Assembly (NCBI GenBank): GCA_022575985.1
Contig: JAKSXM010000147.1
Coordinates: forward strand, 21,548,001-21,612,000
Direction: 5' to 3'
DNA from: Anagrus nilaparvatae
Lineage: Eukaryota > Arthropoda > Insecta > Hymenoptera > Mymaridae
DNA: 64,000 nucleotides
Within the stretch, counting starts at the first letter, position 1, and each line of letters begins with the position of its first letter. Under the pieces are notes generated by a model that was not told the DNA's origin, made no database searches, and was given only the letters and a program-made list of their open reading frames with translations. The translations under genes and the position numbers were made by a program. This document shows, piece by piece, positions 21,641-32,638 of the stretch.

Positions 21641-22689
21641 ATAATTCTTACAAGAAGACAATAAAATTTTACCTTACGATTGTGGGATAGTATGGATTAT
21701 ATTATATTATATTATATAAGATTATATTATCCTAATTTTTAATTTAGCTATCATCAAGAATTTGAACGAATTTGAACGAACACAATATTTTGCAGCTAAA
21801 GAATGCCATAAATTTTTAAAGATCTTAACTTGCTGCAAGAAGCTGGAGAAATTTAGGAAAATACACTAAAAACTCAACAAAAAAGAAAATTGTCATTTCG
21901 TGACTTAGCAGTTGGTAAGTAATGAAGTTAACATGATTAGAAAGCGTCAATTCGGCTAAATAAGTGTCAGGGGGAGGGGGGAAGGTATTTACAAATACGT
22001 AAAATTATTTTTTAAATTACTAATTATGTTAAAATAAGAGGTTATTTGTCTAAAATTCTTTTATAAATTTATTTATGTTTTTATTTCAGTCAGAAACCAT
22101 AGAAGATTTACAGTGGTAGTCAGTCACTCATCTAATTCGAATTGGAATCACATTGGTTTCATAAAAAATCGAAAAATTTCATTTCCAAAGTCTAACAATA
22201 ATGGTATCAGGAAACGACCAAGAGAAATGGCAGTTGATGACAAATAAAAAGAATTTTTCTTGACGATTTTTGTAGGTTAAAAAAACTTTACCTTTCTTTT
22301 AAAAAATTACAAACCAATAGAAGGTAATATTACTTCATTTGGCTTTGTTTCATTTTTTTTTTTTAGTAATTATCGAGCAGTCCGTTCAGTTTTCGCTAAA
22401 AGTGTCTAGCAGAGTTTTTCAATTCTATATTCTTAAGGTGATAAACCTGCCAAGTTTGATTAAACTTAAAAATATTAAAATAATTTTAATTTTATAAATT
22501 TAAAAAAAAAGAATACTTAAAATTATGTAATTTGGTGTTAATAAATTCTGTTATTATTACAAATTTAAACTTCTTGTGATTTCTTTATCTATTAACTTGT
22601 ATTTAATTTGAAGTATGGCATTGTCCAACTGGGCAAACTAGTCCTAAACTTTGGGATAAACGTGTGGCCCAATGTTTGGCCCAAACCTA
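21641..22689. other. AT-rich stretch, nothing recognised
   Basis: It contains short low-complexity runs (ATTATATTAT at 21700-21730) and a tandem GAATTTGAACGAATTTGAAC at 21759. I found no gene, TIR or recognisable protein fragment. Confidence 0.4.
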
Positions 22690-22790
22690 TTTTTTTTTTC
22701 GTGGGATCTGTGGCATATTGAAGTATTTATCTCATTGTTTAAAGAACCTTAGTGCCAGCTAGTTGGCAGGGTATTTTGAATTATTCTTAA
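22690..22790 (-). repeat. Terminal scrap of family R
   Basis: ACCTTAGTGCCAGCTAGTTG and GCAGGGTATTTT match the end of family R seen at 18960, 31785 and 43530 (reverse orientation to the latter two). Confidence 0.7.
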
Positions 22791-22830
22791 AAATAAAAAA
22801 AATTATTTAATAATAAATAATTAAAATATA

Positions 22831-23858
22831 CACTGAAAAACCGGTACCATTGAAGCAATGACTTAGAAGCAATTGATATATGATGGATATCATAAATTCA
22901 ATGGCGAGATTGAAATTATTTCAAATATTTAAAGCTATTGAAATGATTATGAATACATATCATTTCAATGTATAATAAACAGAAAATAAGTAAAAATTTA
23001 CTTATTTTTATTTTTTTTACATTTATTATTTTATTTTAATGTTTACTTATTCCTCGCTTGTGTATTTTTTTTTAAGGCGGTATTGTTAATTTGCATTACA
23101 TTATTACATTTTTGAATTTATTTATTTTTTTTTAAATTTATTATCAAATAAAAAAATTGCAACTTCATCCGGGAATCGAACCGAGGACCGTTGTGAACCG
23201 TGTTGATTAGTAGGCAGCAACCTTATCCATTACACCAGGAAGACTCTTTGTTTTAATAAGAAAATTTTGAAGAATATATGTTACAGATAATAATTTTCCC
23301 ACTCCTTTTTTTAATATTCAGAGTTATTTATGCATATCTAGCGAAATGCATAATTGAAAATAATAATTAAATTTATAATAAATGATTTTCAGGAAATTCC
23401 ATTTCTTTATAATAGTAATAATAAATAACAATAATATAAACTACTATATCACACCCATACGCGCCTCGCGCGCCATTAAAAGACATATAGTCTGAGTGAC
23501 TGGCAAATATACGCAGAAGGATAGAAAGAGAAAGAATAGTATACCTGCACATATGCACGAAACGTACTTTTTTTTGTTATTAATAATATTATTGAACTAT
23601 AATCAATTTCTATTGATTGAATGTTTTTAAACGTTAAATTAAAATATTAAAAACAATTATTTTGATTGTTTGCTCTCTATTAATTCAATCTTATATTCTC
23701 TTTTATTTTGACAAAAATTTACATCAAAACAATGACTACCGTATTCAATGGCGAGAAGCTATTCGTTTAATAGCCGCGCCATCAAATCAATGATATATTC
23801 TATTGGCATATTTCAATCGCTTCTAAGTCATTGCTTCAATGGTATCGGTTTTTCAGTG
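22831..23858. mobile_element. CACTG-ended TIR element carrying a tRNA-like module
   Basis: The left end CACTGAAAAACCGGTACCAT and the right end (read inward) CACTGAAAAACCGATACCAT continue as an inverted repeat of about 46 bp. TA flanks both sides (22829-22830, 23859-23860). Length is 1028 bp. The interior, on the minus strand, contains GAAATGGAATTTCCT, GCATTTCGCTAGATATGCAT, AATTATTATCTGTAACATAT and then a tRNA-like sequence. The same order occurs in the element at 32639-33572, so the two are relatives. CAC...GTG ends with a short duplication fit the CACTA/Chapaev (CMC) group; this is inference. Confidence 0.82.
23163..23245 (-). ncRNA. tRNA-like module (A box and B box) inside a TIR element
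   Basis: The minus strand reads TGGTGTAATGGATAAGGTTG (A-box-like, with a D-arm shape) and about 45 bp later GGTTCGATTCCCGG (consensus B box and T arm). Flanking CTTCC and GATGAAG could make part of an acceptor stem, but pairing is imperfect and the anticodon arm is irregular. It is therefore a tRNA-derived relic, possibly still able to bind Pol III factors, not a tRNA gene. Confidence 0.6.
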
Positions 23859-24059
23859 TAATGCAAATATGCCATCACACTATGTTATATATAAAAATTG
23901 GGATTTCAAATATTTTTATGCAATGATTGCATTGAAATATTTTTATTGACTTTAGCAGAAAATATTCTTCTTTTTAAATTTTTTTCTAATAGTGTCCTGT
24001 TTTATAGGAAAATTGTATTTTTAAATATTTTAAAGCAATGATTGCATTTAAATATTATT

Positions 24060-25409
24060 TTTTTTTTTGGGCCCCTTCAAGAAGGGGCCTTTTTCGTAGG
24101 ACGAGGAGAATGCATTTACGCATACCATACACCGCGTACTGTATGGTTATGTGGGACTCAACCTCAAATTTGTATCTGGAGTTGCCCAGATATACACAAT
24201 TGAGGAGGAATTACAATACCCACTAAACTCCCCACCCTCCTGCATTTATGACAATATCATAGAATCCGGACCGGGACTCCCTGTTTAGGTATTACTTCGA
24301 TCCGGAAACAATGCAGCCAAGGCATTTCTTCGCCATACCCTGTCAATAAATAAAGGAGGAGATTTTCCTACTAGAGGAAACCTTCCTCCTTTTTTTTAAT
24401 CAGTGTCGCCCGTACGTACTCTGCCACACTGTACCAGTTAGCGGTACTGCGCAGCATTTCCAGGACGACTCCTTCCGGCCTCCATTCATCGAAGGGCGGT
24501 CGCCCTTCAGCGAAGCGAGGACACCCAAAAAAGGTGTGCTCAGCGGTATCCAGCTCGCCCGGGCAATGCAAGCATTCCGGAGATGTCACCTTGCGTCACT
24601 TGAAAAGCATATCGCGGAAATAACCGTGACCAGTTAGGAACTGTGTGAGGTAGAAGTCTACCTCCCCATGATCACGGTTCAACCAGCTTTCCAAATCAAT
24701 GATAAGGCGGTGCGTCCAACGTCCCTCGGGTCACCATTCCACCTATACTGCTAGCATTCCATTGTGTAGGAGCGAGCGCGAACGGAAGCTACGTCGCGCT
24801 CTTCTTCCTCACGGTTATAGATCGCATGCCTTTCCAAGGCAAGCAGATCGATGAGAATCGCCCGAGCCACCACCTGCATCGCTAGCTCTGATACTGTTTT
24901 ATACGAGCAAGCGATTCGAAGTGCCCCCTGCCTCTGTACTGCCTTTAGTTTCTTGCAGTACTTTTTTATGCGGACATTGTCCGCCCACACCTCTGCACCG
25001 TAGAGCAAGATGGAGTTGGCTGTCGTCATCAACAGCCAACTCTTCTCTGATCTGGGACCGCCGATGTTCGTCATCAGCCACGAGAGGGACTTTGTCACCC
25101 GGCCAGCCTTTTCACAGGCCTGCTGAAATTGTCTATTGTAGGTCAACTTGTTATCCAAGAAGACCCCCAAATATTTGACCGATGGTTTGGTCTGGATCAT
25201 AAGGGGATTACCTCCGTCATCAAAGCTGACGCTGAATGTGGTATCAACTCTTCTCCGGGTGAAGGACAATCTCCGTTTTCGGAACTGCCAGTCTTAGTCC
25301 GTGATCCGACATCCAGCTATTGATAAGGCGCATGGCCTCATCCAAGGTATTCTGCTGGTCCTCTGTCTCTCGAGCTGTTATGGTTAGAGCAACATCATCC
25401 GCGTATCCG
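24060..25409 (-). mobile_element. 5'-truncated R1-like LINE copy with 14-bp target duplication
   Basis: Flanked by ATTTAAATATTATT at 24046-24059 and 25410-25423. The tail is a T run at 24060-24068 (poly(A) on the minus strand). The 5' end lies inside the RT catalytic box: coding starts at GYADDVALT. The target is a satellite unit of the 19785 array. The 3' UTR shares GAGTCCCACATAAC with the LINE ending at 10703. The insert is GC-richer than its surroundings. Confidence 0.92.
24371..25409 (-). pseudogene. R1-like ORF2 C-terminal half
   Basis: Read on the minus strand: GYADDVALTITARETEDQQ, KYLGVFLDNKLTYNRQFQQA, SILLYGAEVWAD, VQRQGALRIACSYKTVSELA and IDLLALERHAIYNREEEE, then a stop at 24751 and frame changes. 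CLHCPGELDTAEHTFFGC near 24540 is the C-terminal zinc knuckle. Everything upstream of the YADD box is absent, as expected for target-primed insertion with early arrest. The protein cannot be active. Confidence 0.92.
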
Positions 25410-25868
25410 ATTTAAATATTATTACTAATTTTAGCTGAAACTATACGCCATTCTAAATTTTGTTCTAATAGTCTATATATTTTATTTTGTTTTTTATATG
25501 AAAATGTCAAAAAATTTCATTATATAAGAAAATGGATCTCGGCTGTCCTAAACATGAAAAAATAAAAAATTAAAAAAATTAGACTATAAGTCGTTTTTTT
25601 TTTATATTTCTCTTTAATGAATGAATGAAATAAAAAAAAAAAAAATTGGCATTAGAAAAGTGTTTAATAAATACAAAGCAACTTGGTTTTTACATTCTGA
25701 TACAATCCATTTCAAGATATGAAGTGGAGAAAATGACCGTTTTTTGATTTTTTAAATTTTGAAGTTCTTAGCTTCAAACAGTTGTAACTCTGAACCATGA
25801 GCTCAAATTAAAAAAATAAAATCGTCAAATCGATAGCATTTTTTCAAGGAATAATTTGCACTAAAGCT

Positions 25869-26319
25869 CGTCTCAAAAAACCTCTTAGATCCTGAGAAAA
25901 ATCAGTTTTAGTGAAAAAAAATGAAATTATTTTGCGTTTTCGACCACTAACTTCTGATATTGATTTCTCGAAATCATTTAAATATTTTTTAAAAATGAAA
26001 AAAAACTCTAAGGATATTTCTTTAAAGATTACTTTAAAACCACTTTCATGTATTTTCATTCGTACAATTCTTTATAAATGCGTGTCCAATAAAATCAAAA
26101 ATAGTCAATTTTTTTAATTATTTCATTTTAATATATATAGGATCATTTTAATATATATAGGACTAGCAAAAGTTGGAGGGGGGGCTCCGCCCCCCTTTGT
26201 CGTATTTATTTCTGTTTGTGTTGCTTCAAAAAATCATTTTTCACTGCAAATTTATAATTATGCAAACACGTTCAGACTTTTTAAATCCCTCCTGTTCACA
26301 TCTACTTCAATATTTTTCT
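25869..26319. other. Spacer before a hAT-like element, with a GC-rich hairpin
   Basis: GGGGGGGCTCCGCCCCCC at about 26178-26195 is a strong hairpin. The block GTTGCTTCAAAAAATCATTT onward (26219-26280) recurs as a direct repeat at 27212-27271, on the other side of the hAT-like element. That pattern suggests a pre-existing tandem repeat that the element entered, or a later duplication. No coding content. Confidence 0.6.
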
Positions 26320-27203
26320 CAGAGCTGGGATACTGTGACACGCTGTTATCCGTATATATACGGCATACGGTAAACGGGTACTAGATGTAATCAGCCGTAT
26401 ATACGGCAAACTGCATACGGTAGCCGTATAAATTAGCCAATGAATACGGCAAATTTCAAACGGATCCCGTATATACTTCAGCCGTATAAAAATCTATACG
26501 GGAAAAGTCAATACGGGAGCCGTACAGAATATGCCGTATTAATGGACTATTTGATACGGCTCCCGTATTGGATTTTGCCGTATAGATTTTCATACGGCAA
26601 AAGTCAATACGGGAACCGTACAAAATATGCCGTATTAATGGACCAATTTATACGGCTCCCGTATTGACTTTTGCCGTATGAAAATCCATACGGCAAAATC
26701 CAATACGGGAGCCGTATAAAATAATCCATTAATACGGTATATTACCTACGGCTCCCGTATTTATTTATGCCGTATGAAAAATCGTACGACAAAAATCAGT
26801 ACAAAATCACCCGAAAATGACCTATTTGTACGGCATAAGAATATACGGCCCCATATTTTTCTAATACGGGCCCGTATGCATATAGGACCTGGGTAATTTT
26901 ATAATGCCCACGGACCCGTATGCGTATAGAAGAGGGTATTTTCATAATGCTCACGGGTCCGTATGCGTATAGAAGAGGGTATTTTCATAATGCCCATGGG
27001 TCTGTATGCGTATGAGACTTGGGTTTTTCATAATGCTGATGGGTCCGTGGGCAGTATGCATTCAAACCTTAACATACTACCAACTGATCCGTATACTTAT
27101 AAAAACAAAGTATGGACAGACTGTGCACGGATCATTATACTGCTTGGCCGTATATACGGCTGTTAGTTTTCCGTGCCCAAAATGCCGTGCACGCCCAGCT
27201 CTG
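26320..27203. mobile_element. Second hAT-like element with GCCGTATATACGGC palindromes
   Basis: Ends CAGAGCTGGGATACTG and, read inward from the right, CAGAGCTGGGCGTGCA. A perfect 8-bp duplication ATTTTTCT lies at 26312-26319 and 27204-27211. The interior holds many GCCGTATATACGGC and GGGAGCCGTATA/TACGGCTCCC half-palindromes. It is related in style, though not closely in sequence, to the element at 12591-14252; here the palindrome is extended by G/C rather than C/G. Reading frames inside are by-products of the repeats. Confidence 0.88.
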
Positions 27204-27349
27204 ATTTTTCTGTTGCTTCAAAAAATCATGTTTCACTACAAATTTATAATTATGCAAACACGTTCAAACTATTCAGAGCAGCGTAGGTGAAACATGAAAA
27301 ATTATAGGTTCTGATTGATTCTCTAGTTATAACAGAGAAAATAAAAAAA

Positions 27350-28175
27350 ATTAACTGAGTGCGTATAAATTTGTGCCAAATCAAGTAATACCAATTGTGA
27401 CAGTAAAATTTGATCATATTTTTTAGGTATTTTACTTTTTTAGCAAATTTTCAAAAAATTTTATTTATCCCAAAAATAGTAAAAATTGAATATGTCCAAA
27501 AGTACGAAAGCTGAGTCGCAAAACCATAGTCTATGTTATCCACATACTTTTATTCTTTATTATGACACCGGTTTCATGTCAAGTGGTTCGGCGGTTCTTG
27601 AGTCATTAGGGTACAGACAGACAGACAGACAAATAAATTTTCAAATATATATAGTAGTAAGATAGTATATAGTATTAAGATATGTATATATAGATGATTC
27701 TATAATTGACTGAATAAAGTAATACCAATTGCGACATTAAAATTTTATCATATTTTTCGGATATTTCACTTTTTAACAAAATTTTCAAAAAATTTAATTT
27801 TTCCCAAAATTATTAAACACTTTATTATTTTAACTTTATTTTAACACCGGTTTTATGTAATTTCTTTCATTTTTTCGAGCCTCATGATGAAACACATAAA
27901 CACACCGGCACACAAATAAATTTTTAAAAATACAAATTTGTGACAATAAAATTTGTCGATAGTTTCAAGATATTTTAATTTTTTTCAAAATTTTTAAAAA
28001 TTTTATCAATTTCAAAAACACTAAAAATTAAATATCTCAAAAACTACGGTAGCTGAGCAGAAAATCTGTAGCCTATGTCACCCGCGGACTTTTTTTCTTT
28101 ATTTTACACACACACACACACACAGACACACAAATAAAATTTTAAATATATATAGTAGTAAGATAAGATAAGATA

Positions 28176-28206
<31 letters not shown>

Positions 28207-28245
28207 TAAAAGATAGGCTATGATAAGATAAGATAAGATAGGATA
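27350..28245 (+). repeat. Three diverged copies of a 250-300 bp repeat ending in microsatellites
   Basis: Each copy carries AATACCAATTGTGACA (or a variant), TTTTCAAAAAATTT, then ACAGACAGACAGACAAATAA or a CA run, and AAATATATATAGTAGTAAGA. The last copy ends in a (GATAA)n run at 28158-28205, which partly resumes to 28245. An end in a simple repeat after ATAGTAGTA is common for some insect Helitron-like repeats, but I see no Helitron termini. Confidence 0.6.
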
Positions 28246-28655
28246 ATTTTTTAAGTTTATTAATCGAAAATAGGCTTAAATGAAAGAAAAAATTTTGCTA
28301 ATTAAGAAAAAATTTCAATTTTAAAAATTGATCAATTATATCAGGAGCTAGACGCAATTTAAGTTTTTCAAAATAAACTTTATTATTTTTAATATAGAAA
28401 CTTTTTGTTTTTATAATTAGAAAAATTTGTAATTTATTTTAAAATTTTAATAAAGAAAAAAATATTATTAAAAAAACTTAAAACCAGTTTGTGTACACAA
28501 ATCCTAAATGCATGGAACTTGTTTACCACAGCTGAGAGCTTGTTATAATGCATAAGTGTTACGCAAAATTACAATATATTTGCTACATTTATAATATGTA
28601 ATATCACCTTTACGATTCTAAACCCGAATTGTTCTGATTCTCTAAGACCGTATTA
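28246..28655. other. AT-rich spacer, nothing recognised
   Basis: A/T-rich sequence without recognisable repeat ends or protein fragments, leading into the hAT relic. Confidence 0.4.
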
Positions 28656-29093
28656 TTCGAAGTCCCTAAATCAAAATTATTTCAACTTGAAATTTTTGAT
28701 GAAGATGAGGAACAAAACTGGGAAGAAGAGTTAAAAAACTATTTAGACGCACCATAAGCTCCTGAATATACAAATATATTAGATTGGTGGAGAGAGCACG
28801 AGGATTTTTACCCAATTTTATGAAAAAAAAGCCAGAGATAAGCTATCGATTAGTTCCCGTGGAACGCTTGTTTTCAAATGCTACTTTAATAGATCAACCT
28901 AAGAGACGATCATTAAAGAAGCTCTAACGGCATTACTATGTATAAGTGCTTTGGTGAAATCGGATTTAGTATCTGAAATATGTGCTTCTATTATTTATAC
29001 TATAATTTGTATAAAATATTTTTAATTTAAGTAAATATGAATTTAGATTTTAACTTGAATTTTAATTATTTTTTGTTTTATCAAACCTTGGGC
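28656..29093 (+). pseudogene. hAT transposase C-terminal dimerisation domain relic
   Basis: Translation gives EEELKNYLDAP, a stop, then YTNILDWWREHEDFYPIL, a frame change, and VPVERLFSNATLIDQPKRR followed by SLKKL. These match the hAT C-terminal domain ('WWxxxxxxxPxLxxxAxxxLxxPxSSxxxERxFS'). At least one stop and one frameshift inactivate it. ATCAAACCTTG at 29083-29093 could be the element's 3' end, because a second TATCAAACCTTG occurs at 29201-29212. Confidence 0.8.
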
Positions 29094-29235
29094 GAGGGTC
29101 TCGGCTGAGACCTAGGCGAGACCAAAGCAATGATTTTTTGATCTCAGCCGAGACCGAGACGAGGCGGGATCCATCTTTCGCCTCGCCTCGGTCATTTATA
29201 TCAAACCTTGCCTTACCTCGGTCTTGGTGAGTGAA
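29094..29235. repeat. GC-rich block of GAGACC dyads
   Basis: GGGTCTCGGCTGAGACC, GGCGAGACC and CTCAGCCGAGACCGAGACGA form overlapping short inverted repeats, followed by CGCCTCGCCTCGGTC. The block lies between two TATCAAACCTTG strings that may be element ends. Confidence 0.55.
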
Positions 29236-29389
29236 GGTCTAATTAATTCCCTAAACTTGAATCATTCCAAGTCTAAATAGAAATTATTCAAATCCTATTT
29301 GGACCCCCCCCCCCTTAAATCAGATACATTTTACCTCTCCAGCTTCCCAGAGGACTCCTCCCTATAAACATGTTCAATGCTCAAATTAT

Positions 29390-29850
29390 GTATTACGAGG
29401 GAGCTCCGCCCCCTCCGCGCTTTGCGCGCCAACCCCCGTAGAGTGATTGAAGTATTGTGAAGATGGTTCCATGTTGGCCTGAAAAGTGTATTTTGTTCAT
29501 TTTGACCTAAAAGATTCACGTGACAGTGGTTGAAATGTTACCAGATTGGCCAAAAAGTACCAGATTGGCTTAAAAGTACCAGATTGGTACTGGGTACTCC
29601 TCCCAGTAGGTACTTGTTAGCATTATAATATAAATAGCGGGTTCCACTTTGGCCTAAAAGGACCATTTTGGCCTAAACGTCTTAGGTGACAGCGCCGTTT
29701 TTAACATTATAATATATAGAGGGTTTCATTTTGGCCGAAAAGGACCACATTGGCCCAAAAGCGGCGGCAGCGTTTATAACTAGGTCCAAAAGGACCACAT
29801 TGGCCCAAGAGGACCATTTTAACCCATTAGCGCCGGCGCGACCATACCAC
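29390..29850. repeat. Irregular array of TTGGCC(T)AAAAGGACCA units
   Basis: The near-palindromic core TTGGCCTAAAAGGACCA recurs with variants between 29450 and 29820 (for example CCAGATTGGC three times near 29531-29586 and CCACATTGGCCCAA twice). It starts next to a GC-rich piece, GAGCTCCGCCCCCTCCGCGC, at about 29401. No coding role is visible. Confidence 0.6.
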
Positions 29851-29999
29851 TGACGCTCGGATTTCGCTTAGAAAACGGGTAAAAAAATAATTTTTTTTTT
29901 AAACTTAAAGTATTTTTCTTTACTAAAAAGGACTTGCTTTACAATATTCCGGGGTCAGATTTTTAATTTTGTATCGATAATCGATTTTTTGTCTTTTTT

Positions 30000-31062
30000 G
30001 GGGCCACCATATTTAATTAGATAAATTATATAAAACAGAAATGTAATGGTAATATAATTATAGATTTTGATAATGAAGATTCTAGAAATAAACTCATAAA
30101 TAGCCTAGAAAATCATATTGTTAAGTTCTAAATCCTTCAAAATAAAAAGAAAATACCATTAAATAAAATTGTTGGAATAAATCAAAATTTAAACTCAAAT
30201 GATTACAGTGAAATTGCAAAGTTTATTAAAACTAATAACTTTCCAAATATTGAAGGAGAATTTAAAATAAATTGTATTTATACAAATGTTAAAACTAATA
30301 ATAAGACAATCTATGCTTCATGTAATGGTGAAATTTTAAAAAGTCTGATGACACTAGGAACAATACGTTTAAAATGGGGAGCTTATAGAGTTTATGAAGA
30401 TTATGGATTAGGAAGATGTAATAAATGTAATAAAAAATATTATATTAACATATATTTACAACAATGTAATTACTGATATTAACTATGTAAAACTGGAGTG
30501 TTACTGTATTTTGATCTTTTTCAAATAAATTCAATAATAATAATAATAATAATAATAAATGCTGTGCTTGTGGTCACTCATTCAGTAGGTACTTAAACAA
30601 CTTGAACTATAGATACTGTGATGGTGATCATTGTAAAACTAATTGTATGTGTAAACTTTATAAAAATTATATTGCTTTAATCATAATAAAAAAATAAAAC
30701 TAATTTAAATATTATTCATTGCGCTGATGATATCATTAACTGTAACACTTTTAATAAGTTAAAAGAAATCCTTTTTTTCTTAAAAAATTCTAGAATGTGG
30801 GATAAATTTTTATTTATTGGACTTTAGGGAAAATGCTCAAAAGGTTTTTCTTCTAAATTACCTTTTTCTTTTTAATCTAACTCTTGATTTTGAAGAGTTA
30901 GAGTCTTTCTTGGTTTTCTATTCAAGAATACAGTCAAAATGTAAAAAAGTTAAAAATTCTATATTTAGTATTATGAAATATTTAAAAAAAGTATTCGAAA
31001 CAAAAAATAATTGTAATATTGATAGCGAAAATAACAAAAACAATTATAATGCTAATGATTGA
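30000..31062 (+). pseudogene. Decayed LINE ORF1 (Gag-like) with zinc knuckles
   Basis: The translation has SEIAKFIKTNNFPNIEGEFK, TLGTIRLKWGAYRVYEDYGL and GRCNKCN, then after frame changes CCACGHSFSRYLNNLNYRYC and DGDHCKTNC. This order (RRM-like part, 'RV..Y' segment, CCHC-type knuckles) fits ORF1 of jockey/I-type LINEs. A terminal Lys/Asn-rich frame (30817-31062) may be its continuation. An (AAT)n run interrupts it at 30530-30558. It is unlike the R1-like copies and possibly a different LINE. Confidence 0.6.
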
Positions 31063-31134
31063 GATAAAACTTTAAGCAATGAAAATAAAAAGACAAATTG
31101 TGCTAGTACAGCTAAGCAAGCGGTGCGGTGTTTC

Positions 31135-31560
31135 TGAAAAACTATAGGTTATCTTGGGTCGCTTATCACAAATTTCGGGGTCTTTTCTATGAGGAATATG
31201 TGAAAATCTTTTAAATTTGCAAATCTATCCCTAAGGTGTATTTTGTATGTATTTGAACTTTGAGTGTCCAGATTTGGTCTCAGGTTTGGTCTAGATGGGT
31301 TTTTTGGGTCTCTGATTATGAATTCAAAAGTCTACTACAAAAATCTACTGTCTACTAAAAATTGGCATTTCACCCTTGAATTTGCAAAAACATAAAATAC
31401 ATCAAATATACCTTTTTCAGAGTTACTTTTTGCTAATTTAAGGTAAAACGCCAATTTTCAGTAAGCAGTACGCCTCTCAATATACCATATGACCGCATAT
31501 ATAATTAAAAGTTTACCTTAAAAGTTTACCCTTGATGTTACGATTACAATGATTATCATT
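31135..31560. repeat. GGGTCGCT-type repeat units, partly opposed
   Basis: CTTGGGTCGCTTATCACAAA and GGGTTTTTTGGGTCTCTGAT are direct units. GCATTTCACCCTTGAATTTG and TTTGCTAATTTAAGGTAAAA are in the opposite sense. This is the same core as in the arms at 7906-9334 and 48057-49335. Confidence 0.6.
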
Positions 31561-31779
31561 TACTTATTTTTTCATTATTATTAATGAACAATAATTAACT
31601 AATTATAAATATGAATTTAATAAAAGAAAGACTAAATAAATATCAAAGTCAAAAAAGCTCGCAGGCAGACGCTTGCGCGCAATAAAGACAGACTACCCGA
31701 TCGAAAAAAATAACACCTGGGAAAATCGGCTTTTAATTGTGAATAACAAAACTTTTTCAATTTTATAAGCGTATGAAAA
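31561..31779. other. Spacer, nothing recognised
   Basis: AT-rich sequence with one more GC-rich patch (CTCGCAGGCAGACGCTTGCG) near 31659. No gene or repeat end identified. Confidence 0.4.
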
Positions 31780-32638
31780 ATACCCTGCCAACTAGCTGGC
31801 ACTAAGGTTCCTCAAACAATAGCTTAATACATTAATATGCCACTGATATCACCGATTACAAGCATGCAATCATACATACATTTCTCTCTTAATTCCTTAA
31901 TAGTTGTGAAATATCACCGGTTACAATATTTTTAGATATTAGTACTTTCATGGAATTAAATAAGGTATTACACTAAAAAAAAAAAAAAAATATTGCAGGT
32001 TTTTTAATTTCTTTGTTTCTTTAATTTTAAGAAAAAATTTTTGAAAAAATTCGGTATCAGATCCAAAAAATGACTATAAACGAACTTTCTAAAACTAGTA
32101 CTCTCATAGAAATAAATTAGGTACTAGGTCCGAAAGTAAAAAAAAAATTGATGTTTTTTTGTATTTTTTGTTACGAAAATTTTGGAAAAAAAATTTTCAA
32201 AAAATTAATTATCATATTTGAAATATCGAGTAAAAATCATACTTTCAAACATAAGTACTTTTATGGAAATAAAAGCGGTATTACATCTAAAATAAAAAAA
32301 AAAAAATAGTTTGAGATTTTTTGATAAAAATATTTTTGGGAAAAAAAATTAGGTTTTAATTCAATAATGCTTGTGAAATATCACGGGTTACAATTTTTTC
32401 AGATATGAGTACTTACATGGAATTAAATGAGGTATTACACGAAAAAAAAATATATATTGCATTAAACAAGCTTAGCTTTACTTAAGTACCTCGAGCTTTT
32501 TTGGTGAAAAAAAAATTAGGTCTTAACTCCATAATGTTTGTGAAATATCACCGATTACATACATACACACACACACACACACAAACAGACTTTTTTTTTT
32601 AAACAGGTTTTTTTGCTTCCTGGGGTCTCAAAACGTGC

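Larger units (their letters stand above)
19493..25868. repeat. Large inverted repeat (about 290-bp arms) enclosing a satellite
   Basis: The arm 19493-19785 (for example GATACAAACCATTTTAAGAT and CAAATCGATAGCATTTTTT in complement) is mirrored by 25578-25868. Between the arms lie a tandem array, a small hairpin, a family R scrap, a CACTG element with a tRNA-like module and a LINE insertion. Similarity of the arms is high but not perfect. I see no target duplication, so the transposon class is unknown. Confidence 0.7.

Noticed and set aside
26440..27290. Open frames of 67-94 residues in the palindrome array
   Set aside because: CCGTATATACGG arrays lack stops in some frames by composition; both strands give similar peptides.
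28107..28245. Possible CRISPR-like regular repeat
   Set aside because: It is a CA and GATAA microsatellite without spacers; the DNA is clearly eukaryotic.
30817..31062. 81-residue frame as an independent gene
   Set aside because: Lys/Asn-rich and directly after a decayed LINE ORF1; more likely its tail or chance in AT-rich DNA.
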